Made by a program: the position numbers and the translations under genes. The notes under the pieces are model-generated. The model made no database searches. It was not told the origin of the DNA and saw nothing but the letters and a program-made list of their open reading frames with translations. From Morinoia aosen (lineage: Eukaryota; Arthropoda; Malacostraca; Amphipoda; Talitridae), in NCBI GenBank assembly GCA_030386875.1, contig CM059564.1, forward strand, positions 68,715,436-68,779,435: 64,000 bases of DNA, in the 5' to 3' direction. Positions 23,601 to 36,990 of this stretch are shown piece by piece; position 1 is the stretch's first letter, and every line of letters begins with the position of its first letter.

Positions 23601-26473
23601 AATGAACGAACAAACTCCAATAAAAATTTTTTCGTCATAAATGCCACAATTCAAATTGAAGCCGTTCCCACACAGCAAGCTACATGTTCCTTGTCGATCC
23701 TCTGTTGTTCCCTTTACTAAATGTTCCAAAATATGATTCGTCAATAGAGAAAAGCCTTCCCTTATTTGCTTTGCTACACACACATTGTATTGGCGCTGAA
23801 CACACAGTTTTCAGTGTGTCATTGAGTCAATCAAAATAGGGATGAAAACACATGAGCGACAAAGCAGCAACATCTCACTCGACGGCTGGATGTGTCAGTC
23901 CGAACATCGCCCGTCACTCAGCCTGATCCGCAAAGTGGTCCTTGAGCGGACTTCTGAAAGCGACAGTCGCGCTCACATCTCTTCAGTGACGCCTCATTCA
24001 ACCCACCGGGCCTGAGCGCTGGCGGCTCTATGGCGCCTCTTACTCTTGAATACATTAACACGGGTCGTTTGCTTTTTGTACTCTTCAGTGAGGTGCCGTG
24101 AAAATTTAGGGTAGTCCCATGCTTCACGCTTTATTTTCTATTAATATTTTCATTTAAATTGTAATATTCCAAATCTAAATATTGATTAATCCATAAAGCC
24201 AGCGCAGAGTCTAGCCGTTGAAGTCTAAAGGTGGGTCTTTGTCGTCAAAAGGTTTCAATCCTCGAAAGGAGAGAATTTATCTTTGAGGTAGATCTTATCG
24301 CCGGTCATCTCGTAATTTGTTTAAGTATTGGTAAACACCAAGAATATTGAATTTCCTATTTGAAAAGCGAAGTTTTCGTATAAAAACAATATGAGGAAAT
24401 GAAATCGAAGAATATTATCACCAGTATGATTCATGAGTTATTTCACTAGCAATTTTTACCGAGTGAAACAATGTTTGGGAAGAATTTACTTGGAATGCTC
24501 TATCTCTCTTTTTCCCGCAAAAGTAAATGTGAAAAATATGAAAATTTAATCAGCACCCCTGATTAAACTATAACATTGGCTCTGCAATATGCTCTACTGG
24601 AACAGTTGTGCGCCCACAACGCGCTAACTGTGCGCTCTACAGCACACTCCCCACAGTCAGCGCAGGCAAGTTGCGCAGTCCACAGCGCCTGAGAATTTCT
24701 AATCTGAATGTTATTTCTTTATATTAATTGGTGTCTAAACTTCAGGGGTCACCATATTACGGATATGCCGAAACATATGTGTAACACCAAATATTTTAAA
24801 ACTCTACAGGGCTATGAATGTCCTAGAAACGTGTTCTATTACATTAAAACAGACAGTTATTGGTTCAGCAACTATTCAGCAACGGGCTTTTCTGCTATTT
24901 ATTGCACAATGTCAGAGAGCAATAACTCCCAGTTGACCCGCAAATGCTGATAAAGTCATTCCTTACAGATTTTTTACAGATTTTTTATTGAGTAAAATTA
25001 TTATTATAACACTATAAGGAAATATACATTCAAGAATGTTTAGACTCTATTGTTTGTGACTGTCTACTGGGAGATAATCATCCCCGTACACATGAACTAA
25101 CATGTCTGGTGGGACACCACTGTGCCAATGCTATAATTCTTATAATATACATAAAATAAATTCCTTTTTGCTTAATCTGTTTCCAAATGGGTAATGGAGC
25201 TGAAGCATGTATTTTTACCTGTCTAAATCAATATCATGAAAGCCGACTCGAAAGTGTTAAGGCGGAAGACAGCGCTGATGCTACTGCTCTGTTATTGATG
25301 CTAGATCGAGTAGGGCGTTAAATGAACGTTGCCCAATTTAATAAAGTTTTTTTATATTACCCATCATCAGCAGCAGAAAATAAGTCAAACTCTTAACTAT
25401 CTCACTCACTTACTATCTTATTCTTAACTATCTCATTAAGCTATAATAAATGTCCCTTTTTACCAGTAAATACAAATTAAACAGAGAACTCAGATTGGAA
25501 ATTAACCAGATTGGATTCAAGCACCATCCAGTTGGTAGCAAGTCACCATTTATATCGCAACACCGAAAATTTGCTTATTACTCATAGTGTTCAGATTCAC
25601 TAGTGAATAAATTTGTATCTTCAGTGAATGTATTTCTCAAATCTATATTGAAGAAATAAAGTATAGTTTTCATATCTATAATAAAGAAATAAAGAACAGG
25701 GCAATTATTCCCATCAATCGGGACTATGGCCAGTTTGGTCATCACGCTATTCCACGTAAAGACATCAGTTTAAAAGAGAAATATAGAAATACTAAAGACG
25801 GGCTTCATTTCACTACGGTCACCAACTGTTCAAATTATACAAATATATTTACAATGACAACACATCGAAAATTGTCTCAATTTGTAACAATAAAATGTAG
25901 ATAATGAATTATGACATATATTATGACAAATTAATAAATAAAATTATGAGAAAATATTCTCATATACATAAATTAGCCCATGACGCCATAGATTAACAAT
26001 TCAGCATCTTAAAAGCCTTTGACGTATGACTGGCTGCCGTGTTAGTCCAATCATTATGTGCTCGATTATCATTAATGTATTTGCATTAGCTTTTGTTAAG
26101 CAAAATAAAAGCACCGTAAAACCATTCTCATTAAATGGATCAGCGTTTGCAACAATAACACATCCTTAGCAAATTTTCGACAGACAGACGCCATGCATAA
26201 TTCCTACATCGAAGGTTGGCGAGTAGAGCGTGCACAAACGAACGGTCTCTAACATTCCGTTTTGGTGAGGTAGGTTTTCCGACAGAATTATGTTTCATTT
26301 TTTTGTTGTTGTGGACCTGCCATACGTAGAGCGGAACCGGCACGGGTGGGCGTGCTTCCATACAACAACAGAGTTAGGCAAACGTATAAACATGTGCAGC
26401 GCTCCTGCACCGCGCGGCAGTAATGGAGCTGCTGACCTCTTGCAGCCTACTTGTAAACAAACTCAGCGTACCC
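17627..26473. other. Long gene-free region with GC-rich islands
   Basis: No conserved coding region was recognised on either strand. Composition rises in GC at about 20160-20340, 20460-20770 (pyrimidine-rich on +), 21640-21850, 23890-24040 and 24600-24690. These islands overlap frames open on both strands, as expected of GC-rich non-coding DNA. The 96-codon frame at 23493-23783 (-) has no known motif. Confidence 0.4.
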
Positions 26474-27066
26474 TGTGTGGCTCTCACACAGCACTGCACA
26501 CATCAGCCGCAGTGCGGCCCTCACACAGCACTGTACACATTAGCTGCAGTGCGGCCCTCCCACAGCACTGTACACATCAGCTGCAGTGCGGCCCTCCCAC
26601 AGCACTGTACACATTAGCTGCAGTGCGGCCCTCACACAGCACTGCACACATCAGCTGCAGTGCGGCCCTCACACAGCACTGTACACATTAGCTGCAGTGC
26701 GGCCCTCCCACAGCACTGTACACATCAGCTGCAGTGTGGCCCTCCCACAGCACTGTACACATTAGCTGCATTGCGGCCCTCACACAGCACTGTACACATT
26801 AGCTGCAGTGCGGCCCTCCCACAGCACTGTACACATCAGCTGCAGTGCGGCCCTCCCACAGCACTGTACACATTAGCTGCAGTGCGGCCCTCACACAGCA
26901 CTGCACACATCAGCTGCAGTGCGGCCCTCACACAGCACTGTACACATTAGCTGCAGTGCGGCCCTCCCACAGCACTGTACACATCAGCTGCAGTGCGGCC
27001 CTCCCACAGCACTGTACACATTAGCTGCATTGCGGCCCTCACACAGCACTGTACACATCAGTTGCT
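26474..27066. repeat. 37-bp minisatellite with a 259-bp higher-order repeat
   Basis: About 16 units of 37 bases contain gcggccctcacacagcactg then tacacattagctgcagt. Variants (cacacag/cccacag, attag/atcag, gcagtg/gcattg, gtac/gcac) recur in the same order 259 bases apart, so 26641 onward matches 26900 onward; this is 7 x 37. Almost every unit carries a CTGCAG (PstI) site. Open frames of 64-133 codons here are array artefacts. Confidence 0.95.
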
Positions 27067-27177
27067 GCATGTATAATTCACACCGTCCACAGCAGCACGC
27101 CGGAGGTGCTTCAATAATTATATAATTATTGAATTATTATTTAATTATCAATTATATACTTATTGTTCCAACGGACG

Positions 27178-27525
27178 ATATCAAACGGCGCTTGAAAAAC
27201 TGATGTTAGCAAACATAAGCTTAAAAAATATTGACTTTATCAAACAACTGCTGAAAATAACTGATAGCATCAAATGGCTGCAGAGAACATTTGAAATTAT
27301 TAAATGGTAGCTTGAAACAGCTGAAGGCGTTAAATATGTCGACTTTTTCAAGTAACTGCATGTATGAAGAAATATCGGTTTGACTGAGCTGAAATAAAAA
27401 GGGCAAGAAACAACTGCCAGCATCAAATGTCAGCTGGAAACAATTGAGGACGTCAATTGAGAGTTTGAAACATCACAGAGATCAAGTAGCAGATTGATTC
27501 AACTGACGACACCAAATGAGGTCGT
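27178..27525. repeat. Decayed tandem array, about 30-bp period
   Basis: About eleven diverged units share a catcaaatg-like start and a ttgaaacaactga-like end. The period drifts between 28 and 35. It is degenerate and probably an old minisatellite, separate in sequence from the adjacent 37-bp array. Confidence 0.65.
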
Positions 27526-30500
27526 CAATGAGAGCATATCAGTTCAGAACTTATGTATCTCGGCAATTAAAGCACAAGATAAGTTGAAAGAAGATTAACG
27601 TATTTTACATTCGAGAAAACAAGAGTTTTGATGATGTCTGCTATTGCGATTTCAATATCCGCATATATCATCTACAGTTTAGCATCTATAAAAATGTGGT
27701 TGCTAAATAGTCATGGAAAAATAAATATTCTCATTGCAATGCCCGCTAAAACCAATGTTGGCAAAAAAGACATCCTTGCTAACCAGACTCAGCGATCTCC
27801 CACACGGCTACGCAGCTTCGCAATCAAGTAAGTCACTTCGTAAGCAAACGTTTATTGACACTTAGTGTCATACATCACGAGGGTAAGGCGAGTAGTTGCT
27901 GAGCTTGCTTATGGTCTTGTTGGTCTTATTGTTGGTGTTGCCGGTGTGTTGTTGGCTTTGTTAGCGCGTGTTTAATGGAGGCCCCGAGCTGAGGGTCGAT
28001 TGCGTGACCTCCGCTGCAGCGCACTGCGCACTCATCCGTCACTCGAACCAAGGACGCTGTGCTCAAATAAGCTCTTGTGAGACGTAATGAGATTGAGGCT
28101 GGAAGTTATTAGCAGGAATAAAAGTCGACTGAAAATGTGATAAATTCTTTCGTGTTTGGGGGACCAAACGCCCGTAGTAATATGTGGGTATCGGAGTACG
28201 TACAGTTCAAGAATCTCCTTCAGGCAAGTCTCACGGTAGCGGCCGAGACTAAATCCCTGCGAAAAGGGTAGAGTAGCCGGAAATCTACCTTCGTGATCGT
28301 AGATAGATAACCAAACTTCCTGCCTGGTAGCAGCACACTTCTCCCGCTTCGATCTCTTTTCCTCACACCTTATGCGCATTTCGCTGTGAGTGTAAATGAC
28401 AGAGCACTTTCGTTAAGAAATATTAATTTTCCTCTCTCGAAACAAACCATGGTCCTAAAATCATTTTCTTTTAATTGAAATGAGTTTTCTCTGATCCTCA
28501 ACGTTCAGTATCTTCTTAGTTAAGCGGAGTAAATTACCCAGAACAACTCATGACTCTTACATTATCATGACATGAAGCCGAGCAATTCCCTCCGCACCCA
28601 ACAACGCGGTCAACATAATTTCCTGGTCGCGTTGTTCTATTGAGTGTTCCCAGAAATGCAAACGCATCAAGAGAATTTCTGAAGTCAGTTAATTTTTGAC
28701 AGAGTAACTCACACACTGGTTCATTTTACCGAAAACTAGCAATGATCTATCAGTTTAATTATAGTTTGTGAAACTTTTTTATGTTTGGTGTTTACCACCC
28801 ATCTTTTCTAATGCGGGTTGATTTTTCTGAACGGGTCAGTGGTTTGCTTTAATCTCAACTTGATGAAGAATTTAAAAAAATTCCAAGGATTAAGGAAAAT
28901 TCCAAGGAACTTAATCATATTTACTTAGAATACGTTTTGGAGTCCAGCTCCATCATCAGTTTGAAAAAGTTCAAACCATTATGTCTGAATAAAAAATAAA
29001 AAATTGTTGGATACAGTCATTAAAGGATATCACGCAAAAAAAATAAAATTAAAGCATGTCCCAGAAAAATAAAATGGCAAGATGGCTATCTAGTTACTTT
29101 TTGCAATAAGTAGGAACGTTATATGGCGTTATTGTTGAGGGCTGGTTTTCATTTGAAAATATGTAGCGACTCTCTAAAATTAGCAGGTCACAAGCAGTTG
29201 AAGCCGAATCTAAGATTTTGAAGTCTGCAGAGGATATCGGTACGTTGCATTTTGCTGCGTGATTGCATACTGCAGAGTGTGAGGGGGCGTGCTAATTGGT
29301 TCCCTTGCGGAAGCTTCTACCCCGATGTTCGGCCATTCTGAAATAAAAATTTTGTGACGTCATGCCGTCATGATTTATTTAATACACAAATTTTTCATCA
29401 TTTTTTTAACTCTTTTCAGTTAAGTTTAGTTCCAAATCATCACACATGTTTTTTATTCATTTCCATCCGTCTCCTGCGCAAAAGTTTTATTTCAATATTT
29501 TCGTTCCCCATCATCTCCCAATGTGTGGTTTATACGATGTGTGTGACTCATGCACACGCACTTGCTTCTCCTGTCTTTCTAAACGCTCTGACTCAACCTT
29601 TCCTTCTTCCAAACGCCTCATAGGATTGTTCCGCTTTTAAAGCCGCATTCTCTTCTCCCACCCGCTCAGTTCTAGAATCTTCGCACTTTTTTACTGTTTT
29701 ACCCTCTAATTGTTCTCTCGCAGCCCCTAAGAGCGTATCACACCAACATCCCCTCACTTCCTGCCCTCACTCAGCCCTCTCCCTCTTCTTCCCTCCTCTG
29801 AACTTCACAGCTCGCCAGTTTCTTTTCAGGCTCAAAACTAGAATACCAGCTTAGAACTCATTGCTTTCCTACATCTGAACGTAGAGCATGAGCAGTGTTT
29901 AATTTCGTGATTCCAGGTCTCTCTAAGTCCAATTTTAACAATGAAATGCGTTTTCAGGTGGAAATACTAACGTTCACAGATGTGTCATCGTCTGGAAACT
30001 ACCAAAAAAGTTAAGCTTGATTTTCTATCTAAAACACTGAAAATTAAGTTGAAATGCTCTGAAAAACATCCTTGATACCCTAATTTGGGCCCTGCATCTA
30101 GAGATAAATGCTGGACCCTAGGAGTCGTAGTCGAGAAATCTGCTTATTCATAGTTTTGAGAATCGGTGCTAGAATCGAATATGCATACCACATTTGGAAT
30201 TTGGGGTTTGGTGCAATTTTAAAGTTAGTTTGTCGCACAATGAGTAAAGTTTTTACCTCCGAATGCTTCCAAGTAGGAATAAGCTTTAGATACGTGAAAG
30301 TTTGGGCACCGGATCGATTTCTTTAACTCCATGATAAATTTCCCCCTGAAAAAGTTTGCTGTTACAAAATTCTACAAGCTTTGTGATACACCTGCCCGAG
30401 ATTCCGGACGTACGCAATATTTAAGTGGCTCCACAAATCGTGTGATTTGACGGAAACCATCGGTTTAACAAAGAGAATATCATACGATATAAATATAAAA

Positions 30501-33339
30501 TCTGTTGTGTTCTAAAACTTATCTTAGGCTACCGGATTTATTTGTCTTTGGGGTAAATTTATTTCACATCACGAAAATTGAATCCATTCAATCCTTTAGT
30601 AAGCATGTACGAGTTACTTCACAATCTACGTTGTCAATGGTCGCGAATTGCAGGCGGCGTGACTTCTCTAGAAATACATTTGGTACCCCTAGCTGCTGCC
30701 AGCTTGTGTTGTGCAGATCCATTGTTAATCAATAAATTGAAAAATATTTGCTGCCACTTTGATAAGGAAGGAGGCTAGATTGATTCCTTTCATTAATAAC
30801 GCTTGGTTATTGTAGTTTAAGTACTCATAGAACACTTACTCAATTTTTAAATACTGTACTACTTAGTGTGGAAATTTGTTTGTTAGTTTTAATTCTTAAT
30901 TTAATTTGAAATAGTTTCCATCAATTTAACCATGGTTTATATTCACTTTGTCGTAAAATTATTTATTTTGGTAAACTCAGACATAATGAAAGGTAATGAA
31001 AGAGATCTGCAACATAGAAGCCTAGTACAAATAAAATTTTCATATGTCAGTGTTAGTCATGGTGAGTTTGAAAAAGGGAAGTAAAAAATTAAACCCGCAA
31101 CAAGTTGTCAATAAAATAAGACCTTAAGAAACTGCAGAAGAGAATAAATATAAAAAGAGGAATATTTCTACTCTAGCTCAGTACATGCAAAATGAACCAC
31201 AATTAGAGTGATCATTACGCAATAGTTCACGTCAAAATCAAAATACATAACACATGTGTATAGTGTAGGGTGCGCTAGATGCAATAACTTTAAAATTTGA
31301 GATTGAATTGGGATGATGATATTGTAATGCATGAGAAGCCAATCATAAACCCGTAAGAAGTGCGGTCCCTGTCATGCCCCGCAGCGTGGGTGTGGAGGGG
31401 ACATTTCGTCTCCCCATAACGACAGACATGTGCACCACACTCCCCACTCTGTATGTGGCGTCATGCGAACCGATAAACTACGTTGCTTCGAAACAATCTC
31501 TTAGTCCGAACGTTCGCAAGAAATAGGTGCCCTGGAGAGAATATACTTCGAAGAATATCTACCTCCAACTTTGGGACGGGTATCTCTCTTATTTTGTTTT
31601 CTCGGTGATGTGTGGAATTAAATTCTCGTGCGTTTCCAAATTTTAAAATTGAGTTAATTGAAAGGTATCGGATAGTAATAAATGCGAGGTTGCAAAACTT
31701 TGGATAAGTTGCTAAACTTGTTGAATATTTATGAAACAGTTTTTTGCAAAATACTGAGAAATTCGTAGGTATGCTTTTCTAGTGGAACACAGTTTATGGG
31801 CTCTATCCAATATGCACTTAATATGAATATTTTGAAGTGAAATAAAATGAGGTGTGCGTCCTTCATACGCAGTTTAGTACGTTCAGTAAAAATTTTTAAG
31901 AAAACCATGAGAGTCTGCAATGTGCCAATTTCGCTCACCGGTAAGTTCTTAGCTTCTCCTCTCAGCTACGGTAAAGATCGTTCATTAAATCATCACCCCA
32001 TTTTACCACCAAATTCTCGTAAAATTAATGTAGCTAAGTCATTCGATCCTCAACTCACACACAAACCACTTCTTTTTAGTCACAATTTTCAACTCAAACC
32101 CCTTGATCATCACTCTAGCTCTGTTCCACTCCACGTACTGAGCAAAAAGGTGAAAATATTTCTTATTTCGATTAGATTCCCATTTGCATCATTTTTCTAA
32201 CATCTCGTCTGATTGGAAACTTTAACGATCCTTTGAAATATTCAATTTTTCGTTTAGGTAGTGAAGATAAGTGACGTTCATGTTTGAAAGCTTTATTCGG
32301 TATGTGCAATAACTCTAACACCTACAAACTCTTCGAATTCGCTAAAATAGACCAGCTGGAAATTAATGGCCTTATTTCATTTGGTCATAATATTACCAGA
32401 ATTCGTTATAATCTACAGAACTTCTCTCAAATTGAATGATGAAGAAAAGTTCATTTAGGATATCTCTTTCTAGGTTCGGTCGGTGATTTAACACGTTGAC
32501 TTGTTTCTTCACATGATGTTCCTTCACATGATCTGACGCTTGTGTCTTTTACTGCTTATAGTTTTTATTTCTCATATATTTACCTTTATAAAACTCGGGC
32601 AAGTACTTTTCTATTTCACAAGCATAGCTCTTCTGTGACTTTTATTTGCCTCATTTTCAAATATTTTTCATTCCAATTTCTCCTCGGCTATTCTTCCTCT
32701 CACTCATACACTCAGTCTTCCTTCCTGTCTCACTCCCATCTCTCTCCCTCGCTACTCCCAACAAAGCCTGTCAATAATGCGGCCAAATTTCAATGGGTTT
32801 CTGAAGACATTTTAACGTGATTGCCTTCCATTCAATATTTGATTTGGCGCAGCGTAATTGTGCCGAGCGCCGGAGCGGCGGTCCAAGTGTCGGAGCACAG
32901 CAGAGGGAAGTTCGATTTCCTTCTTTTCAAATCCCGCTGAGAAATCCACGCTAATAAAAACTCCATACCTGTAGATGTGCACGTCAAGATTGTTACGGTG
33001 ATTGTGTGTTTTTGTTTGTTCAAAGCAACCCTTACGGTTTTGTTTCATTAGTGTCAAGGCCATAAGTAATTAAGAAACAGTTCGGTCGCGGTAAAGCCCA
33101 TCATTTTTAAAAGCATGAAACTTAATATCGATTCAAGAGCTTTTAATACCAGGGATTAAGCACGCGTGAAAGTTATGAGCGATGAAATATAGCACCATAT
33201 GATCTATCAATACTCGTATTATGAAGTGCAGTGCATTATTATAAAATAAAATTAAACCCAATAGGGTTCATTACTTTGCGATAAACTTCACACATAATCA
33301 TCGTGGGCTCAACAAAATCACTGACCGCCTCTCAACATT
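27526..33339. other. Gene-free region with pyrimidine-rich tracts
   Basis: No gene recognised. Notable are strongly pyrimidine-biased plus-strand tracts at about 29350-29820 and 32540-32770, and a GC-richer island at 32850-32920 containing gccgagcgccggagcggcgg. The open frames in the tracts reflect composition. Confidence 0.4.
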
Positions 33340-33518
33340 ATTACAATATATACAGTACATGATAGTTTCATTATACTGAACACAACTTAATCATATGCAT
33401 CTCAGCCTCATTAAATGCATCACTGCATTATTTGCGCCACAGTTTCATTATACAGACATCTTATTATGCACCAAAATCTCATTACGAGCACCGCAACATC
33501 ATTACGTACATCACAGCA
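33340..33518. repeat. Decayed tandem repeat, about 19-bp period
   Basis: About eight diverged units of the form ctcattatgcatcacag follow each other, for example ctcattaaatgcatcactg, tttcattatacagacatc and catcattacgtacatcacag. Confidence 0.65.
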
Positions 33519-33579
33519 CGTACCTCGCAACTGCAAAATGTAGCAATACTCCATTCGGTGCCCCTCATAACTGCGAATG

Positions 33580-33840
33580 GCCAGCCACTGATCATTCAGA
33601 GCTGGTAATAAATCCAGGCTTCACCACTCAATTGGACCGTCGGCCGCCGAAAGCTTGATTCCGTCACAGGCTCGCCAGCTCGTAAGCTCTTCACAGCCAA
33701 GCCGAGCTTTAATTAAAGAAGCGTCAAATTAATGCAAAGAGAGCGAAGCTGATCTCCAATTTGCGGCGCCCGCCGTAGCGGGGGAGAAAATTTCGAGGTG
33801 CCGAGCATCAAAGGCGGGTGGAGCTGGAGGCCGTGTGTAA
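33580..33840. promoter_or_regulatory. GC-rich non-coding island with homeodomain/POU-like sites
   Basis: A GC-rich patch in AT-rich surroundings contains tttaattaaag and attaatgcaaag within about 40 bases (33708-33741), words resembling homeodomain and POU-octamer sites. Enhancer function is only inferred from composition and motif clustering. Confidence 0.2.
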
Positions 33841-35020
33841 AATGAGGGTTTCAATTCCTCGATATTGTCATCTGCCTTCTCTGCCGTGACTCGGGCTGCT
33901 ATCTTGGTGTTACTCATATCGGCAATTTTATTGTTGATGTTAGTGATGCAGTTCTAGCTCTGATTATTGATGTTGTGTCTGTAATTCATATTGATACTAT
34001 TTGTGCTGTTACCGTAGATGTTATTGTGTTTTTCACCATTGATGAGTGTTTTCACCTTTCTACTAATATTATTAAAAAAGTGTATCCGTCCCAAGTACCT
34101 TCTGGTGAATAAGAAGCACAAACCTGAATTCCGCTAGCATTACATGAATAACATTGTACCTAATTTATGCATAAGAAAAGGTGCCACATACCTATAGTTC
34201 TCACATCTTGGTAAAATATACAAGGAAATTACCGTTTACTCATCTCGATGGATCATTGCATGGTCAACTGGATCATTGCATGGTCGCACAAAGTAACGAT
34301 TCACAAGATATTTTGTGACTAGACCCAAGTTTCAGGGAAATTTCGGCTGTTTCCTTATCTTCCTTCACATCCACGATCTAAACCTCTGATTCATCAGTAA
34401 AATAAACATTTTAGCAGTCGACGCAAAACTGTCGTAGTTCGTTCACTGAACGAGACGGAATTCCCATTCATTCAAATTTGAATGAACCAAAACAGAAACA
34501 TGGGAAATGCGCTTCAACATCGACTGGTGCTCAATAATGCACATTGGAACTCAAAATTGTCACTCAGTACTCACATGAATTGAAGCACTAGAGCAAAAAA
34601 AAATTTGGTCTTTCGGTCGCGAACGATATCGAGCATGGCAAGCATGAGGGAAAAAGCGTTAAGAACTCTGTTGCATGGCAAGGATTTCAACTACCACTCC
34701 TACCGTGTCTGTCTTTTTCGCTACATCATCGATAATCAAGCATCCGTTTCGCGCCACACAAGCATATTTCCATACGTCTATCGTTACCGCGATGACGCTG
34801 CATAGCCGCCTTACCACCGTCAAAGACACCTTTTACGGCGATAAAATGAGTTAAAAATTGCCGCCGCCCAAATAGATAAGTAAGCTTGTTATGCATAGCA
34901 GGCGGCTGTAAAAGAGTCAAATTATAGCTGAGAAGTATAGATAAACTTATACGTTCTCGAAGTTTGGTGCACATCCTCATGAAGCTGCACACCTACACTT
35001 GATTGAAATTATAAATATTA

Positions 35021-36390
35021 TACAAGGTGGCGCAAAAGTCACGTCACTATTTTGAACATTTATTACACAACCAGCACAGCTAAAAAAAAATTGGTTGCAA
35101 ATGATGTGGAAGAGAAAAAATCTTTGAATTTTATTATTTAAATATATTATATTTTGAATTTTTTCCATTATTTTTTAACCACAGACGCATTCTGCATTCT
35201 AAGTGCAGGTTTTTTCCGAACGTTATTTCCAAATATCTGCAGGAGTTATTCTGTTGATTTATTCGATGAAGTTGTTTTTTACCGTAAGAAAACTATTAGG
35301 CAAATTGATTTAAGCCGTTCGTATAAGGTATCTCCATAGGAAGAAATATAGAAGGGTTAAAACCAGGAGACCGTAGTGGTCAAGAAGGGTTAAAATCAGG
35401 AGACCGTAGTGGTCTAGTGGAGAGACCATACAGCTCGTGGTCTCTTGTGTGCAGGTGGCGTCCCATCTTGTAGGAACCAGAAATTCTGCATGTCCAAATC
35501 TTCCAGTTGTGGCAATAAATGTTTCTGTATAATTTGTCCGTAGATAGTAGTCTACATTCACTATTATGGTTGCACCATCAATATCCTCGAAGAAGTATGG
35601 GCCAATCTTTTTTGCACTCGTTTTGTCATAGCAGACGGGAACTTTCTACGCATGAAGTGGTTGCTCTTGGATTATCCTAGGCTATTCATCCCGCCAGAAT
35701 GGGCAATTTTGTTTATTAATATACCCACTGATATTGAAATGGGCCTCATCAGAAAGTATTAGGTGTGTGGTAAAAGTCTCATCATTCGTAATGGAAAGAA
35801 ATGCACGTGCGAAGTCTTTTCTTCGTTGATGGTCTGCACACTTCACCAATTGTGTTACTGGAATTTTACGTGGAAATAGTTTTAAAATTGTTGTCAGAAT
35901 GCGTTGATATGATCTTCGTGAAATTTCTAGCTGATTGGAACGTTGCCTAGTCGATGTTCTTAAATCTGCTGTAGTACTTAACGAAACACGTAGTATTACA
36001 CATGCATTTCGTACCGATCTCAGTCTGCCAGAGCGCTCTTTGTTTGCTGTTGAGCCGAAATCTCTGATGAGCAGTAATGCAATGCTTGGAAGACATTTCT
36101 TGATTAAATCTTTTTACGAAGTGTCTCTGTACTGTAACTAACGATCCATTGGGAAAGAAATAAGTTTCTACTAGCTTTGCTTGATGGTTCTTTCAGTATT
36201 TCGGTATTTTTAGGGTATGATAATTGTTTAAATTTTGATAAAAAAAGGAGTTTCATATCCGTATCATCGATACATGATGGAACTTGATGATTTTCTCTTT
36301 CGTTTGTATGAAACACTTTTTTGTAGCTGGGTTTGTTGTCATGTAATAAATAATCAAAATGGTGAAGTTACTTTTGCACGACCCTGTTTA
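35021..36390 (-). mobile_element. Near-full-length Tc1/mariner-superfamily transposon, inactive
   Basis: Seen: the ends match as inverted repeats, caaggtggcgcaaaagtcac on the left and cagggtcgtgcaaaagtaac (reverse complement) on the right. Similarity continues inwards for about 100 bases, and both ends abut TATA-type dinucleotides as expected for TA insertion. Between them the minus strand encodes a decayed transposase: SDEAHF (about 35735-35755), the NKQNCPFW block, GPYFFED, QDGTPPAH (35450-35473) and SPDFNPS followed by FLWRYL. Known: these blocks are the catalytic core of a transposase family abundant in arthropods. Frameshifts, stops and an internal 33-base duplication show that it is dead. 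Confidence 0.88.
35200..36240 (-). pseudogene. Transposase pseudogene of the 35-36 kb transposon
   Basis: The coding remnant is spread over all three minus frames. The first acid (in SDEAHF) and second acid (in QDG) survive. The region of the third acid (SPDF) is duplicated in tandem: 35351-35383 repeats as 35384-35416, in frame, with the upstream copy reading SPD and the other SPG. The N-terminal helix-turn-helix half is harder to follow, though an NQLEISRRSYQRILT-like stretch at about 35895-35940 fits it. The start cannot be fixed. Confidence 0.75.
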
Positions 36391-36839
36391 TATAATACGC
36401 AAACTCAATATAGATTCTTTCAAATGTATGAGTATTTATTTTTAAAATACGCCCTGAACCAGAAACTTGAATAAGTTTATCAAAACTTTTCAGTAATAAT
36501 TTGACTTTTTTATTGCCACCAGTTACGAATCATCATAATTTGTGGTTCATTTGAGGCGGCGATTTTTTTTATCCTTCTTCAGTGCCGTGAAAACTATGTT
36601 TTGGCGACGGTAAGACAGCTATCCTTCGTCTCTATGATGATGAGAGGCATACATAAATATGCATGTGAGGTGGCGAAACGTATGCACGATTATCGCTGAT
36701 GCACCAAAAAAAGTTAAACTTTGGCACATGAGGCACTTGTCCGACCACTTCTGGAAAACGCAGGGCCATTTGGGGGCTACAAACTCATGGCCAAAAGTAC
36801 TCGTAGATAGAAAGAGGCACATGATAAATCTTCCTCGCG

Positions 36840-36990
36840 TCTCGTACGGTTGAGCATCAGACCTCGAGCAAGTAAGGCCTTGGTTCGATCTCAGTTCGGT
36901 ACACGCGGTAATTTCCCCATACTGCAGGCTCTCTGGCGGGCTTCTCCGTGTTCTACAACAAACGAAAACGAGTGGGAGATATTTAAAGGA
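36840..36990 (+). mobile_element. tRNA-derived SINE-like head
   Basis: Contains ggttgagcatcagacctcg as a weak A-box region and ggttcgatctc at about 36882-36892 as a B box. A gcgggcttctccgtgttct segment follows, like the body of many arthropod tRNA SINEs. It does not fold as an intact tRNA by eye. Confidence 0.4.

Noticed and set aside
23493-23783. 96-codon minus-strand frame
   Set aside because: No motif, no compositional support and no flanking gene features; expected by chance in this length of DNA.
28040-28070. B-box-like gttcgagtga on the minus strand, possible tRNA or SINE
   Set aside because: No A box or cloverleaf at the right distance.
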